This document shows positions 28,306-39,277 of a stretch of 64,000 nucleotides of DNA, one piece after another (the stretch's first letter is position 1; each line of letters begins with the position of its first letter). Below the pieces are notes generated by a model. That model saw nothing but the letters and a program-made list of their open reading frames with translations. It had not been told where the DNA came from and did no database searches. The translations under genes and the position numbers were made by a program. The DNA comes from Pseudomonas donghuensis. GTDB taxonomy: Bacteria > Pseudomonadota > Gammaproteobacteria > Pseudomonadales > Pseudomonadaceae. Location of the stretch: NCBI RefSeq assembly GCF_000259195.1, contig NZ_AJJP01000170.1, forward strand, positions 1-64,000, written 5' to 3'.

Positions 28306-28410
28306 TACTGACCTGCAACGGCACGGCTACAGGGCACTTGAACCTGGTCATGCTTGATTTCCATATCGAGCGTTTGAGGTGTCGGAATCTGCTGGATGAT
28401 CGCCCGAGCG
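28305..28410 (-). pseudogene. Open-frame tail coupled to rhs; possible gene remnant
   Basis: Between xerD and rhs, the minus strand is open in a frame that ends TAATG, with the TAA overlapping the rhs ATG. The readable tail ends MEIKHDQVQVPCSRAVAGQ. The same frame continues into xerD, where it is nonsense. It could be the C-terminus of a former upstream partner (for example an effector chaperone) cut by insertion, or chance. Family not recognised. Confidence 0.3.
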
Positions 28411-29307
28411 TCAACCCCGGGGGTGATGCAAAGCGTGTAGTTCCTGCAGCCGCGCCCTGGCCACATGGGTGTAGATCTGGGTGGTCGACAGGTCGCTATG
28501 GCCCAGCAGCATTTGCACCACCCGCAGGTCGGCGCCGTGGTTGAGCAAGTGCGTGGCAAAGGCATGGCGCAGGGTGTGCGGCGACAGGCTCTTGTCGATA
28601 CCGGCCACCAGCGCCTGGTGCTTGATGCGGTGCCAGAAGGTCTGGCGGGTCATTTGCTCACCGCGCTGGCTGGGAAACAACACATCGCTGGGGCGCCCAC
28701 CGAGCAGCTCGTTACGCCCGTCACGCAGGTAGCGCTCGATCCACACCACCGCCTCTTCCCCCATGGGCACCAGGCGCTCCTTGCTGCCCTTGCCCATCAC
28801 CCGCAGCACGCCCTGACGCAGGTTGACCTGGTCCAGGGTCAGGCTGACCAGTTCGGTGACGCGCAAGCCACAGGCGTACAGCACTTCGAGCATGGCGCGG
28901 TCGCGCTGGCCGATCGGCTCGCTCAGGTCCGGCGCCTGCAACAACGCCTCGACGTCGGCTTCCGACAGGGATTTGGGCAACGGCCGACCCAGTTGCGGCA
29001 TTTCCACCTGCAGGGTCGGGTCGAGGCCGATCAGCTTTTCCCGCAGCAAGTAGCGATAAAACCCTCGCACACCGGAGAGAAAGCGTGCCGTCGAACGCGG
29101 CTTGTAGCCCTGTTCCAGGCGCCAGGCCAGGTGATCGAGGATCAGTTCGCGCCCGGCATTGGGCAACTCGACGCCCTGCTCCTTGAGCCAGCCGTTGAAC
29201 AGCGCCAGGTCGCTGCGGTAGGCATCGCGGGTGTTGTCGGCCAGGCCCTTTTCCAGCCATAGGGCGTCAAGAAACTGATCGATAAGCGGATGTTCAATAG
29301 CGGGCAT
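28411..29307 (-). CDS. xerD: Site-specific tyrosine recombinase XerD
   Basis: 298 residues. Resolves chromosome dimers at dif with XerC. Catalytic residues are visible in order: Arg in CGLRVTE, Lys in GKGSKERLVP, HTLRH, LGHSDLSTTQ and Tyr in IYTHV. The N-terminal SAM-like core-binding domain starts HPLIDQFLDALWLEKG. The gene is full length and ends HHPRG, so the adjacent Rhs module did not truncate it. Confidence 0.95.
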   Translation of the reverse strand: MPAIEHPLIDQFLDALWLEKGLADNTRDAYRSDLALFNGWLKEQGVELPNAGRELILDHLAWRLEQGYKPRSTARFLSGVRGFYRYLLREKLIGLDPTLQVEMPQLGRPLPKSLSEADVEALLQAPDLSEPIGQRDRAMLEVLYACGLRVTELVSLTLDQVNLRQGVLRVMGKGSKERLVPMGEEAVVWIERYLRDGRNELLGGRPSDVLFPSQRGEQMTRQTFWHRIKHQALVAGIDKSLSPHTLRHAFATHLLNHGADLRVVQMLLGHSDLSTTQIYTHVARARLQELHALHHPRG

Positions 29308-29383
29308 GACAACTCTGCGGCAGGCGACGAAAACGAAGAATTGCCGCTAGTCTTCCATAACACTGCCGGCATAGGGAGCCCGA

Positions 29384-31186
29384 ATGAACGAACAACAGAT
29401 ATTGCTGGCATTTGGCGGGATAGGTCTGGCGGCGCTGTGCTGCCAATGGCTGGCCTGGCGCCTGAAGCTACCGGCAATCCTTTTCCTGCTGCTCAGCGGC
29501 ATTCTCGCCGGCCCCGTGCTCGGCTGGCTCGCCCCACAGGAACTGTTCGGCCCGCTGTTGATGCCACTGGTATCACTGGCAGTGGCGCTGATCCTGTTCG
29601 AAGGCAGCCTGACCCTGCACCTGTCGCAGTGGCAAGACATCGGCAGCGTAGTGCAGCGCATGGTCACCCTCGGCGCGCTATCGACCTGGCTGGTGATCAC
29701 CCTCGCGACCCACTGGCTGCTGGATTTCGACTGGCTGCTGGCGACCCTGTTCGGCACCCTGACCCTGGTCACCGGGCCGACGGTGATCGTCCCGATGCTG
29801 CGGGTGGTGCGACCGAAAGCGGCCATCGCCAACATCCTGCGCTGGGAAGGCATCGTCATCGACCCGATCGGCGCACTGCTGGCGGTAGTGGTCTACAGCT
29901 TCATCATTGCCAGCGCCGCCGGTGATGGCCTGAGCCATAGCCTGGTGACCTTTGCCGGGGTGATTGTCTGCGGTAGCGCTTTCGGTGTGGCCGGCGGCTG
30001 GCTGCTGGGCCAGGTAATGCGTCACCAGTGGTTGCCCGAGTATTTGCACAATCTGGCTTCGTTGGCGGCGGTGCTGGGGATCTTCATTGCCGCCAACCAC
30101 GTGATGCATGAGTCCGGGCTGTTGGCGGTCACCCTCATGGGCATGTGGCTGGCCAATATGAAAGGGGTGGATGTCCGGCAGATCCTGCACTTCAAGGAGA
30201 ACCTCAGCGTGCTGCTGATCTCCGGGCTGTTCATCCTCCTGGCCGCACGCCTGGACCTCGATGCCTTGATTGGCTTGGGCCCGGCGGTACTGGCCTTGTT
30301 ACTGATCATCCAGTTCATTGCCCGCCCCTTGAACGTCGCGCTGTCGACTGCGGGCTCGCACCTGAACTGGCGTGAACGCGCCCTGCTCGCCTGGATCGCC
30401 CCGCGCGGCATTGTAGCGGCGGCGGTATCGGCGATTTTTGCCATTCGCCTGGATCAAGCCGGGCATGAAGGCGCCCTGCTGCTGGTGCCGCTGACCTTCG
30501 CGGTGATCATCGGCACCGTGGTGCTGCAGAGCGCCACCTCGCGACCATTGGCGCGCCTGCTCAAGGTCGCCGAACCCGCGCCCAGCGGCTTTCTGATCGT
30601 CGGCGCCAACCCGCCGGCCCGCGCCGTGGCCAAGGCCCTGCAGCAACTCGATTGCCGAGTGTTGCTGGCTGACTCCAGCTGGGAGAACATCCGCGCCGCA
30701 CGCATGGAGGGCTTGCCGACTTACTTTGGCCACCCGGCTTCGCAACATGCCGATGCCCACCTGGACCTGGTCGGGCTGGGCCATCTACTGGGGCTGTCAC
30801 CTGCAGGCGAGCTCAATACCCTGGCCTGCACCCGCTTTCGCCATGACTTTGGCGCACAGCGGCTGTTCGTCCTGGCCAGCGGCCTGGAGGCCAAGCGCAG
30901 CGACAAGCACCGGGCCAGTGATGAACATCGCGGGCAGACGCTGGGGAACCAGCCGCTGACCTACGGGCAGTTGGCCGGCTTACTGAACAAAGGTGCCGAG
31001 CTGTATAGCACCAACCTGACCGAGGCCTTTGGCTGGACCGATTATCAGGCGCTGCATGGCGAGCGGGCGAACCTGCTGTTTGCCCGCGATGGTAGTGGCT
31101 GGGTGCATGTGTTCGGGCCGGACACTGCGCTGAAACCTGGGCCTGGGTGGACGTTGGTGGCGTTGATTCAACCAGATCAAGGCTAA
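29384..31186 (+). CDS. CPA1-family Na+(K+)/H+ antiporter with C-terminal nucleotide-binding-like domain
   Basis: 600 residues. The first about 400 form 11-13 membrane helices of the sodium/hydrogen exchanger fold, with the ion-site acidic region GIVIDPIGALLA. The cytoplasmic tail begins GFLIVGANPPARAVAKAL, a TrkA-N-like Rossmann unit that may sense nucleotides. It exchanges monovalent cations for protons; ion preference is not deducible. It is divergent from xerD (76 nt) and convergent with the thioesterase gene across a REP pair. Confidence 0.85.
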   Translation: MNEQQILLAFGGIGLAALCCQWLAWRLKLPAILFLLLSGILAGPVLGWLAPQELFGPLLMPLVSLAVALILFEGSLTLHLSQWQDIGSVVQRMVTLGALSTWLVITLATHWLLDFDWLLATLFGTLTLVTGPTVIVPMLRVVRPKAAIANILRWEGIVIDPIGALLAVVVYSFIIASAAGDGLSHSLVTFAGVIVCGSAFGVAGGWLLGQVMRHQWLPEYLHNLASLAAVLGIFIAANHVMHESGLLAVTLMGMWLANMKGVDVRQILHFKENLSVLLISGLFILLAARLDLDALIGLGPAVLALLLIIQFIARPLNVALSTAGSHLNWRERALLAWIAPRGIVAAAVSAIFAIRLDQAGHEGALLLVPLTFAVIIGTVVLQSATSRPLARLLKVAEPAPSGFLIVGANPPARAVAKALQQLDCRVLLADSSWENIRAARMEGLPTYFGHPASQHADAHLDLVGLGHLLGLSPAGELNTLACTRFRHDFGAQRLFVLASGLEAKRSDKHRASDEHRGQTLGNQPLTYGQLAGLLNKGAELYSTNLTEAFGWTDYQALHGERANLLFARDGSGWVHVFGPDTALKPGPGWTLVALIQPDQG

Positions 31187-31192
31187 CCTCAA

Positions 31193-31312
31193 GGGCCTCA
31201 TCGCTGGCAAGGACAGCTCCCACAGGGGCCGGTGCAAGCCGATCCATTGTGGGAACAACTGTCTGTCATCTGGTTAACGGTGGGAGCCGGCCCTGCCGGC
31301 GATGAGGCCTGA
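31193..31312. repeat. REP-type inverted pair
   Basis: GCCTCATCGCTGGCAAGG to CAGCTCCCAC (about 31195-31223) faces GTGGGAGCC to GGCGATGAGGC (about 31280-31310) as an imperfect inverted repeat. A third partial GTGGGAAC lies at about 31249. It sits between convergent genes, the usual REP location, and may work as a transcript end or DNA gyrase/IHF-type site. Confidence 0.7.
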
Positions 31313-31322
31313 CCTGCTGACG

Positions 31323-31730
31323 TCAGAACCCGGGCAACACCGGCACCGGGCGCTTGTCTTCATCAATGGCGACAAAGCTGAACAGGCCGTGAATGGCCTT
31401 CTCGCGGCTGTCACAGCTCATGCTTTCGACAAACACCTCGACCTCGACCTTGAGGCTGGTGTTACCCACAGTCGCTACCCGCCCGACCAGTTCGACGATG
31501 GAACCTGCGGCAATCGGGTGTTTGAAGTCGATGCGGTCGGTCGACACGGTCACCAGCGGCAAGCGGCAGAAACGCGTGGCGGCGATGAACGACACTTCGT
31601 CCATCCAGGCCAGCGCGGTGCCGCCGAACAGGGTGTTGTGGTGGTTGGTGGTGGACGGGAATACCGCCTTGGTCACGCGGGTCACCGACAGTTCGGTGCG
31701 GCGTTCGATTTCCTGCTCTCTGGGGCTCAT
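31323..31730 (-). CDS. Acyl-CoA thioesterase, hotdog fold (YciA/BACH type)
   Basis: 135 residues from MSPREQE. Hydrolyses acyl-CoA to free acid and CoA. The hotdog signature is present: NHHNTLFGGTALAWMDE with the catalytic Asp, followed by DRIDFKHPI and GSIVELVGRV. The frame could start at a TTG at 31751, but the ATG at 31730 fits family alignments. It is downstream of the rplS terminator and thus likely has its own promoter. Confidence 0.85.
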   Translation of the reverse strand: MSPREQEIERRTELSVTRVTKAVFPSTTNHHNTLFGGTALAWMDEVSFIAATRFCRLPLVTVSTDRIDFKHPIAAGSIVELVGRVATVGNTSLKVEVEVFVESMSCDSREKAIHGLFSFVAIDEDKRPVPVLPGF

Positions 31731-31763
31731 GGGCTTCACATAGGACGACAAAATTCAGACAAC

Positions 31764-31791
31764 AAAAAAGCAGCCCGAAGGCTGCTTTTTT
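31764..31791 (-). terminator. Terminator of the rpsP-rimM-trmD-rplS operon
   Basis: AAAAAAGCAGCC-CGA-AGGCTGCTTTTTT type stem (GCAGCC with GGCTGC), flanked by A and T runs so it can act in both directions. It lies 35 nt beyond the rplS stop. Confidence 0.9.
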
Positions 31792-31825
31792 CGCATGGTG
31801 GCCGCAGCCACCGGTCAAGCTGTCC

Positions 31826-32176
31826 TCAGGACAGTTTTTCCTTGATGCGAGCGGCTTTACCGGACAGGTCGCGCAGGTAGTACAGCTTGGCTTTACGCAC
31901 GTCACCACGACGTTTCACGGCCAGGCTGTCGATTTGCGGGCTGTAGGTCTGGAAAGTACGCTCAACGCCAACACCGTTGGAGATCTTGCGAACAGTGAAA
32001 GCACTGTTCAGACCACGGTTACGCTTGGCGATTACAACGCCTTCGAAAGCCTGCAGACGCGAACGATCGCCTTCCTTCACTTTCACCTGAACGACGATGG
32101 TGTCGCCCGGGGCAAAGGTCGGGATCTCTTTGGACATCTGCTCAGCTTCGATCTGCTGAATGATTTTGTTGGTCAT
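31826..32176 (-). CDS. rplS: 50S ribosomal protein L19
   Basis: 116 residues, canonical length and sequence ([55 protein letters not shown]). L19 lies at the 30S-50S interface. It is the last gene of the rpsP operon, 42 nt after trmD, and is followed by a strong terminator. Confidence 0.98.
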   Translation of the reverse strand: MTNKIIQQIEAEQMSKEIPTFAPGDTIVVQVKVKEGDRSRLQAFEGVVIAKRNRGLNSAFTVRKISNGVGVERTFQTYSPQIDSLAVKRRGDVRKAKLYYLRDLSGKAARIKEKLS

Positions 32177-32218
32177 GCTGTGCTCCTAAGGTAAATCGTC
32201 GGATCTACCATCGATACG

Positions 32219-32971
32219 TTAACTATCGTCCCGCTCTCGGAGGTACTCCTCGAGCAGCTTCTTCTCTTCTCCAGAAAGTGAGCGACTTTCCAGAAGATCG
32301 GCGCGTCGTTCATAGGTCCGCCCAAGGGACTGCTGTAAACGCCATCGCCGGATGTGTGCATGGTTGCCACTAAGCAACACGTCGGGAACACGCTGATCCG
32401 CATACACCTCAGGTCGGGTGTAATGCGGGCAATCCAGCAGACCATCGGTGAAGGAGTCTTCCTCCGCCGAGTCCGCATGCCCTAAAGCTCCAGGCAGCAG
32501 TCGTGTAACCGCATCGATCAGGACCATCGCCGGCAGCTCGCCGCCAGACAGGACATAGTCTCCAATCGACCACTCTTCATCGACATGAGCTTCAATAAAG
32601 CGCTCGTCGATGCCTTCATATCGACCGGCTATCAGAATCAACGATTCATGCTTCGCCAGGTCTTTGACCGCCGACTGGGTCAGCTTGCGGCCTTGTGGGC
32701 TCAGGTAAATCACCTTCGCCGCCTCTCCGGTTGCCTGCCTGGCACTCACCAGGGCGTCTTCCAGAGGCTTGATCTTCATCACCATGCCCGGACCACCGCC
32801 AAACGGCCGATCATCCACCGTATGGTGACGATCTGTGGTGTAGTCCCGCGGGTTCCAGCAGGTCAGTTGCAACAACCCCTGTTTCACCGCGCGGCTGGTA
32901 ATGCCGTACTCACTGATGGCCGAGAACATCTCGGGGAACAGCGTGATGACGTCTACGCGCAGGCTGGCCAT
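32219..32971 (-). CDS. trmD: tRNA (guanine-37-N1)-methyltransferase
   Basis: 250 residues. SPOUT-class methyltransferase that makes m1G37 and prevents frameshifting. The trefoil-knot region is visible in [15 protein letters not shown] and [14 protein letters not shown]. It starts 3 nt downstream of the rimM stop, so the two are translated together. Confidence 0.97.
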   Translation of the reverse strand: MASLRVDVITLFPEMFSAISEYGITSRAVKQGLLQLTCWNPRDYTTDRHHTVDDRPFGGGPGMVMKIKPLEDALVSARQATGEAAKVIYLSPQGRKLTQSAVKDLAKHESLILIAGRYEGIDERFIEAHVDEEWSIGDYVLSGGELPAMVLIDAVTRLLPGALGHADSAEEDSFTDGLLDCPHYTRPEVYADQRVPDVLLSGNHAHIRRWRLQQSLGRTYERRADLLESRSLSGEEKKLLEEYLRERDDS

Positions 32972-32974
32972 TGC

Positions 32975-33511
32975 TTAGAAGTCCGCATCCCATTCGACCC
33001 TCATTTCGCCTGCAACCAGGTCGATCTTCAACACGCATTGCTCGGTATAGGGCAACAGGCGTTCTCGATCATCCAGGCTGCCCGCGCAGGGCTTGACCAC
33101 CATTACATCGTTCGCGCCGGTCTCCAACAGGTGATCAATCTTGCCGAACAGCTGTTCGTCCTGATTGATGACTTTCAGACCCACCAACTGGTACCAGTAG
33201 TACTCGTCAGCAGACAGGTTGGGCAAAAGGCTACGCGAGATACAAATCTCATAACCGCTCAGAAGACGGGCTTCATCACGATCATCGAGGCCTTTGAGCT
33301 TGGCGACCAGGTCCTTTTGAGTGGAACGGCCACTGACCAGCTCGACCTGTTTTACCTTCCCTTCGTGCCGAAGCGTCCAGTGACGGTAATCCAACAGGTT
33401 TTCAATCGGATCGGTAAAGGAAAAGACCTTCACCTCGCCGCGAACGCCGTGAACCGAAAAAATCTTGCCGACGACGATCAGGTCATCTGCATTTTCTGGC
33501 GTCGCGTTCAT
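32975..33511 (-). CDS. rimM: 16S rRNA processing protein RimM
   Basis: 178 residues. Binds S19 and assists 30S head maturation. The N-terminal RimM domain (VGKIFSVHGVRGEVKVFSFTD) and C-terminal PRC-barrel (DEYYWYQLVGLKVINQDEQ) are visible. It starts 5 nt after the rpsP stop. Confidence 0.97.
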   Translation of the reverse strand: MNATPENADDLIVVGKIFSVHGVRGEVKVFSFTDPIENLLDYRHWTLRHEGKVKQVELVSGRSTQKDLVAKLKGLDDRDEARLLSGYEICISRSLLPNLSADEYYWYQLVGLKVINQDEQLFGKIDHLLETGANDVMVVKPCAGSLDDRERLLPYTEQCVLKIDLVAGEMRVEWDADF

Positions 33512-33516
33512 ACTGT

Positions 33517-33768
33517 TCAGGCAGCAGCCTTGGCAGCTTCCTTCAGCAGCTGAGCAACGCGCTCAGACGGCTGTGCGCCAACGCTCAGCCAGTGAGCAAC
33601 GCGGTCTTCTTTAACGGACAGGCGAACTTCCTGGCCACGGGCGATAGGGTTGAAGAAACCAACCTGCTCGATGTGCGAACCGGTAACCGGGTTACGCGAG
33701 TCGGTCACGGTCAGGGTGTAGAATGGGCGCTTTTTAGAGCCACCACGGGCAAGACGGATGGTTAGCAT
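33517..33768 (-). CDS. rpsP: 30S ribosomal protein S16
   Basis: 83 residues from [17 protein letters not shown], the standard S16 start and length. The frame is open further upstream but the ATG at 33768 is the family start. It is the first gene of the rpsP-rimM-trmD-rplS operon. A tentative promoter on the minus strand is TTGCAA at about 33870-33865 and AGAATA at about 33846-33841, spacing 18. Confidence 0.97.
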   Translation of the reverse strand: MLTIRLARGGSKKRPFYTLTVTDSRNPVTGSHIEQVGFFNPIARGQEVRLSVKEDRVAHWLSVGAQPSERVAQLLKEAAKAAA

Positions 33769-33872
33769 TGAACATCGTTCCTGTAGTCGGTGCTGCAAAT
33801 CATAATGCACAGCGGGCACACGGGTGCCCGAAAGGCCGCATATTCTCAAGGAATACACGGACTTTTGCAAAT

Positions 33873-33897
33873 GCCTTTTTACGCCGGGTAAAAAGGC
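33873..33897. repeat. Perfect inverted repeat between ffh and rpsP
   Basis: GCCTTTTTAC and GTAAAAAGGC, 10-bp perfect arms around GCCGG. It lies just upstream of the suggested rpsP promoter and downstream of ffh. It may end the ffh transcript or bind a regulator; there is no U-run after the stem on the minus strand. Confidence 0.6.
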
Positions 33898-33920
33898 CAG
33901 CCTGCCGATCTGCGGTTTGT

Positions 33921-33942
33921 GCAGCCTTTATATAAAGGCTGC
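33921..33942. repeat. 22-bp perfect palindrome downstream of ffh
   Basis: GCAGCCTTTAT with TATAAAGGCTGC-type symmetry covers 33921-33942 with no unpaired centre. It lies 64 nt beyond the ffh stop. No T-tract follows, so a classical terminator is doubtful. Confidence 0.55.
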
Positions 33943-34006
33943 GGCGTTCCCGCCGAGGCGGGGTTCCGATCGTCGGCCCGTTTCCAGGCCGCCGATCCGA
34001 ATGGGG

Positions 34007-35383
<1,377 letters not shown>

Positions 35384-35579
35384 GGTGATCCTTTCGGGCT
35401 CTGTAGAACCGAGGTTTATCAGCTGCCTCTGGCGTATTCGGCCGGCCTTGGGCAGGGGCAGGCCGGCGATTATAACGAAGACTTGGCCCAGCGCACACCA
35501 TGCCGTCGGCTGGCAGTCTTCCTAGGCGGGCGCGATCTATGCCAAACTCAGTCCCTTTCGGGCTTGCCTAACAGGACTT

Positions 35580-36392
35580 ATGCTCCCCTTGTCACCCAGC
35601 TTGCTACCCAATCTCATCGCCGCCTGCCTGTATGCCGCCGCGACCTTCTATCAAGGCTCACGCCTGGCCCAGGGCACCAAGGCCGACAAACGCCTGCTCG
35701 GCCTGCTTGGCGCGCTGGCGGTCATTGCCCAGGGCACCGCGCTGTTCTGGCAGTTGCTCACGCCCCTGGGCCTGAGCCTGGACTTCTTCAGCGCCGCCAG
35801 CCTGATTGCCACGGCGGTGATCGCCCTGACCCTGCTGGCCTGCCTGCGCATCCCGGTGGAGAACCTGCTGCTGTTGCTGTTCCCGCTAGGCACCGCCACG
35901 GCCCTGATCGCCCAGTTTGCGCCGTCCGGCACGGTACCGCTGATCAACGAAGAGCCGGGCATCCTCGCCCATATCCTGCTGTCGATCCTGGCCTACGGCA
36001 TGTTCACCATCGCCGTGGTCCAGTCCTTGCTGCTGCTGTTGCAGGATCACCAGCTCAAGCACAAGCACCCGTCCGGGCTGATCAAGAACTTCCCGCCGCT
36101 GCAGACCATGGAAAGCCTGCTGTTCGGCTTCCTCTGGGCTGGCTGGGGCCTGCTGTCGCTGTCGCTGATTTCCGGCTGGCTGTTCCTTGACAACCTGTTC
36201 GCCCAGCACCTGGTGCACAAGACCCTGCTGGCTTGCCTGGCCTGGATCGTCTTCAGCGTGCTGCTGTGGGGCCGTACGCGCCTCGGCTGGCGTGGGCACA
36301 AGGCGATTCGCTGGACTCTGGCCGGTTTCTGCCTGCTGATGCTGGCCTATTTCGGCAGCAAGCTGGTACGCGAATTCATCCTGCATATCTGA
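35580..36392 (+). CDS. ypjD: Inner-membrane protein of CcsA/YpjD type
   Basis: 270 residues with eight hydrophobic helices and a cytochrome-c-assembly (CcsA-like) domain. GWGLLSLSLISGWLF and HKTLLACLAWIVF carry the family's aromatic and histidine positions. In many gammaproteobacteria a ypjD gene lies beside ffh and a CNNM/CBS gene, as here. A role in haem handling is family-based only. AGGAC precedes the ATG. Confidence 0.85.
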   Translation: MLPLSPSLLPNLIAACLYAAATFYQGSRLAQGTKADKRLLGLLGALAVIAQGTALFWQLLTPLGLSLDFFSAASLIATAVIALTLLACLRIPVENLLLLLFPLGTATALIAQFAPSGTVPLINEEPGILAHILLSILAYGMFTIAVVQSLLLLLQDHQLKHKHPSGLIKNFPPLQTMESLLFGFLWAGWGLLSLSLISGWLFLDNLFAQHLVHKTLLACLAWIVFSVLLWGRTRLGWRGHKAIRWTLAGFCLLMLAYFGSKLVREFILHI

Positions 36393-36405
36393 CGGGCACA
36401 GGTAA

Positions 36406-37617
<1,212 letters not shown>

Positions 37618-37881
37618 CTATACTGAGGCTCGCTTACCCAGCCCCAGCCGTCTCGCCCGCTACCCGCACCGGCGTCACACGGCCCGTCAGCCTGGCTGCA
37701 CATTGCGCGCAATAGCGGTACTGGTTCACACCCCGAACCTTGCCCGCGCCCGCCCCTATCCCAAAAAGGCGTATGTTCAGCCACGCGACCATAACAATTC
37801 GCTTCGGCGCGCGCCTTTGCCTGCCTGTTCAAACAGGTTGGGGCCATGCCCATGGAGCATTCGACTGTCAGGGATAATCGT

Positions 37882-39186
37882 ATGACAACCAGCAGCACCT
37901 ACTCCGAAACCGCCCAGGCCAGCCCCGGCAATTCGCCGGCGCGGGTCGCCACCGCCAGCTTCATCGGCACTGCCATCGAGTTCTACGACTTCTACGTGTA
38001 CGCCACCGCAGCCGCGCTGGTAATCGGTCCGGTGTTCTTTCCGCAGACCTCCGGCACCGCGCAGATGCTCTCGGCATTCCTGACCTTCGGTATCGCCTTC
38101 CTCGCCCGGCCCCTGGGCTCGGCGCTGTTCGGCCACTTCGGCGACCGCATCGGGCGTAAGTCGACCCTGGTGGCCTCGCTGCTGCTGATGGGTGTCTGCA
38201 CCACCCTGATCGGCGTACTGCCCGGCTACGACAGCATTGGTGCCTGGGCGCCGATCCTGCTCTGTGTATTGCGCTTCGGCCAAGGCCTGGGCCTGGGCGG
38301 CGAATGGGGCGGCGCGGCCCTGCTGGCCACCGAGAACGCGCCCAAAGGCAAGCGCGCCTGGTTCGGCATGTTCCCGCAACTGGGCCCGTCCATCGGTTTT
38401 CTGGCGGCCAACGGCCTGTTCCTGACCCTGGCCATGGTCCTGAGCGACGAGCAGTTTCGCAGCTGGGGCTGGCGCGTCCCGTTCCTGCTCAGTGCCGTCC
38501 TGGTCATCGTCGGCCTGTATGTGCGCCTGAAGCTGGAAGAAACCCCGATCTTCGCCAAGGCCGTGGCCCGTCACGAGCGGGTGAAAATGCCGGTGGTCGA
38601 GTTGTTCGCCCAATACTGGGCCCCGACCCTGCTGGGCGCTGCGGCCATGGTGGTGTGCTATGCGCTGTTCTACATCTCGACGGTGTTCTCGCTCAGCTAT
38701 GGCGTCTCGACCCTGGGTTACAGCCGCGAGACCTTCCTCGGCCTGCTGTGCTTCGCGGTACTGTTCATGGCCCTGGCCACGCCACTGTCGGCCTGGCTCA
38801 GCGACCGCTACGGGCGCAAGCCGGTGCTGATTGTCGGCGGCGTGCTGGCGATTGCCTCGGGCTTTACCATGGAGCCGCTGCTGACCTCGGGATCGACCAC
38901 CGGCGTGGCGCTGTTCCTGGCTATCGAGCTGTTCTTGATGGGCGTGACTTTCGCGCCGATGGGGGCGCTGCTGCCTGAGCTGTTTCCGACCCACGTGCGT
39001 TACACCGGGGCGTCGGCAGCCTATAACCTGGGCGGGATTGTCGGGGCCTCGGCGGCGCCGTTCTTTGCCCAGAAGCTGGTGGCCATGGGCGGCCTGAGCT
39101 GGGTCGGCGGGTATGTGTCGGCGGCGGCTGTATTGAGCCTGATTGCGGTGCTGTGCCTGAAAGAGACGCGGCACTCGGAGCTTTGA
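37882..39186 (+). CDS. MFS transporter, metabolite:H+ symporter (MHS) family
   Basis: 434 residues and 12 predicted helices. MHS hallmarks are present: ASFIGTAIEFYDFYVYATAA at the first helix, GHFGDRIGRKSTL between helices 2 and 3, and RFGQGLGLGGEWGGA in helix 4. A second loop reads SDRYGRKPVLI. Substrates of this family are organic acids or betaines; which one is unknown. AGGG at 37870-37873 selects the ATG at 37882 over one at 37846. The 264-nt upstream spacer shows no gene. Confidence 0.88.
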   Translation: MTTSSTYSETAQASPGNSPARVATASFIGTAIEFYDFYVYATAAALVIGPVFFPQTSGTAQMLSAFLTFGIAFLARPLGSALFGHFGDRIGRKSTLVASLLLMGVCTTLIGVLPGYDSIGAWAPILLCVLRFGQGLGLGGEWGGAALLATENAPKGKRAWFGMFPQLGPSIGFLAANGLFLTLAMVLSDEQFRSWGWRVPFLLSAVLVIVGLYVRLKLEETPIFAKAVARHERVKMPVVELFAQYWAPTLLGAAAMVVCYALFYISTVFSLSYGVSTLGYSRETFLGLLCFAVLFMALATPLSAWLSDRYGRKPVLIVGGVLAIASGFTMEPLLTSGSTTGVALFLAIELFLMGVTFAPMGALLPELFPTHVRYTGASAAYNLGGIVGASAAPFFAQKLVAMGGLSWVGGYVSAAAVLSLIAVLCLKETRHSEL

Positions 39187-39206
39187 CAAGCGGGGCTGCT
39201 GCGCAG

Positions 39207-39272
39207 CCCATCGCTGGCAAGGCCAGCTCCCACAGGGTTCGCGCAATGCAGATCCATGGTGGGAGCCAGCCT
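39207..39272. repeat. REP-type element
   Basis: CCATCGCTGGCAAGGCCAGC to TCCCACAGG (39208-39236) followed by TGGTGGGAGCCAGCC (39257-39271). It lies between convergent MFS and purT genes and shares its vocabulary with the elements at 21-82 and 31193-31312. Confidence 0.7.
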
Positions 39273-39277
39273 TGGGT

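Noticed and set aside
28338..28544. Plus-strand small open frame across the xerD-rhs junction
   Set aside because: Overlaps xerD antisense, no ribosome site, no similarity recognised.
37777..39246. Minus-strand open frame of 489 codons opposite the MFS gene
   Set aside because: The plus strand has a clear MHS transporter with all motifs; the opposite frame is Gln/Arg/Gly-rich noise.
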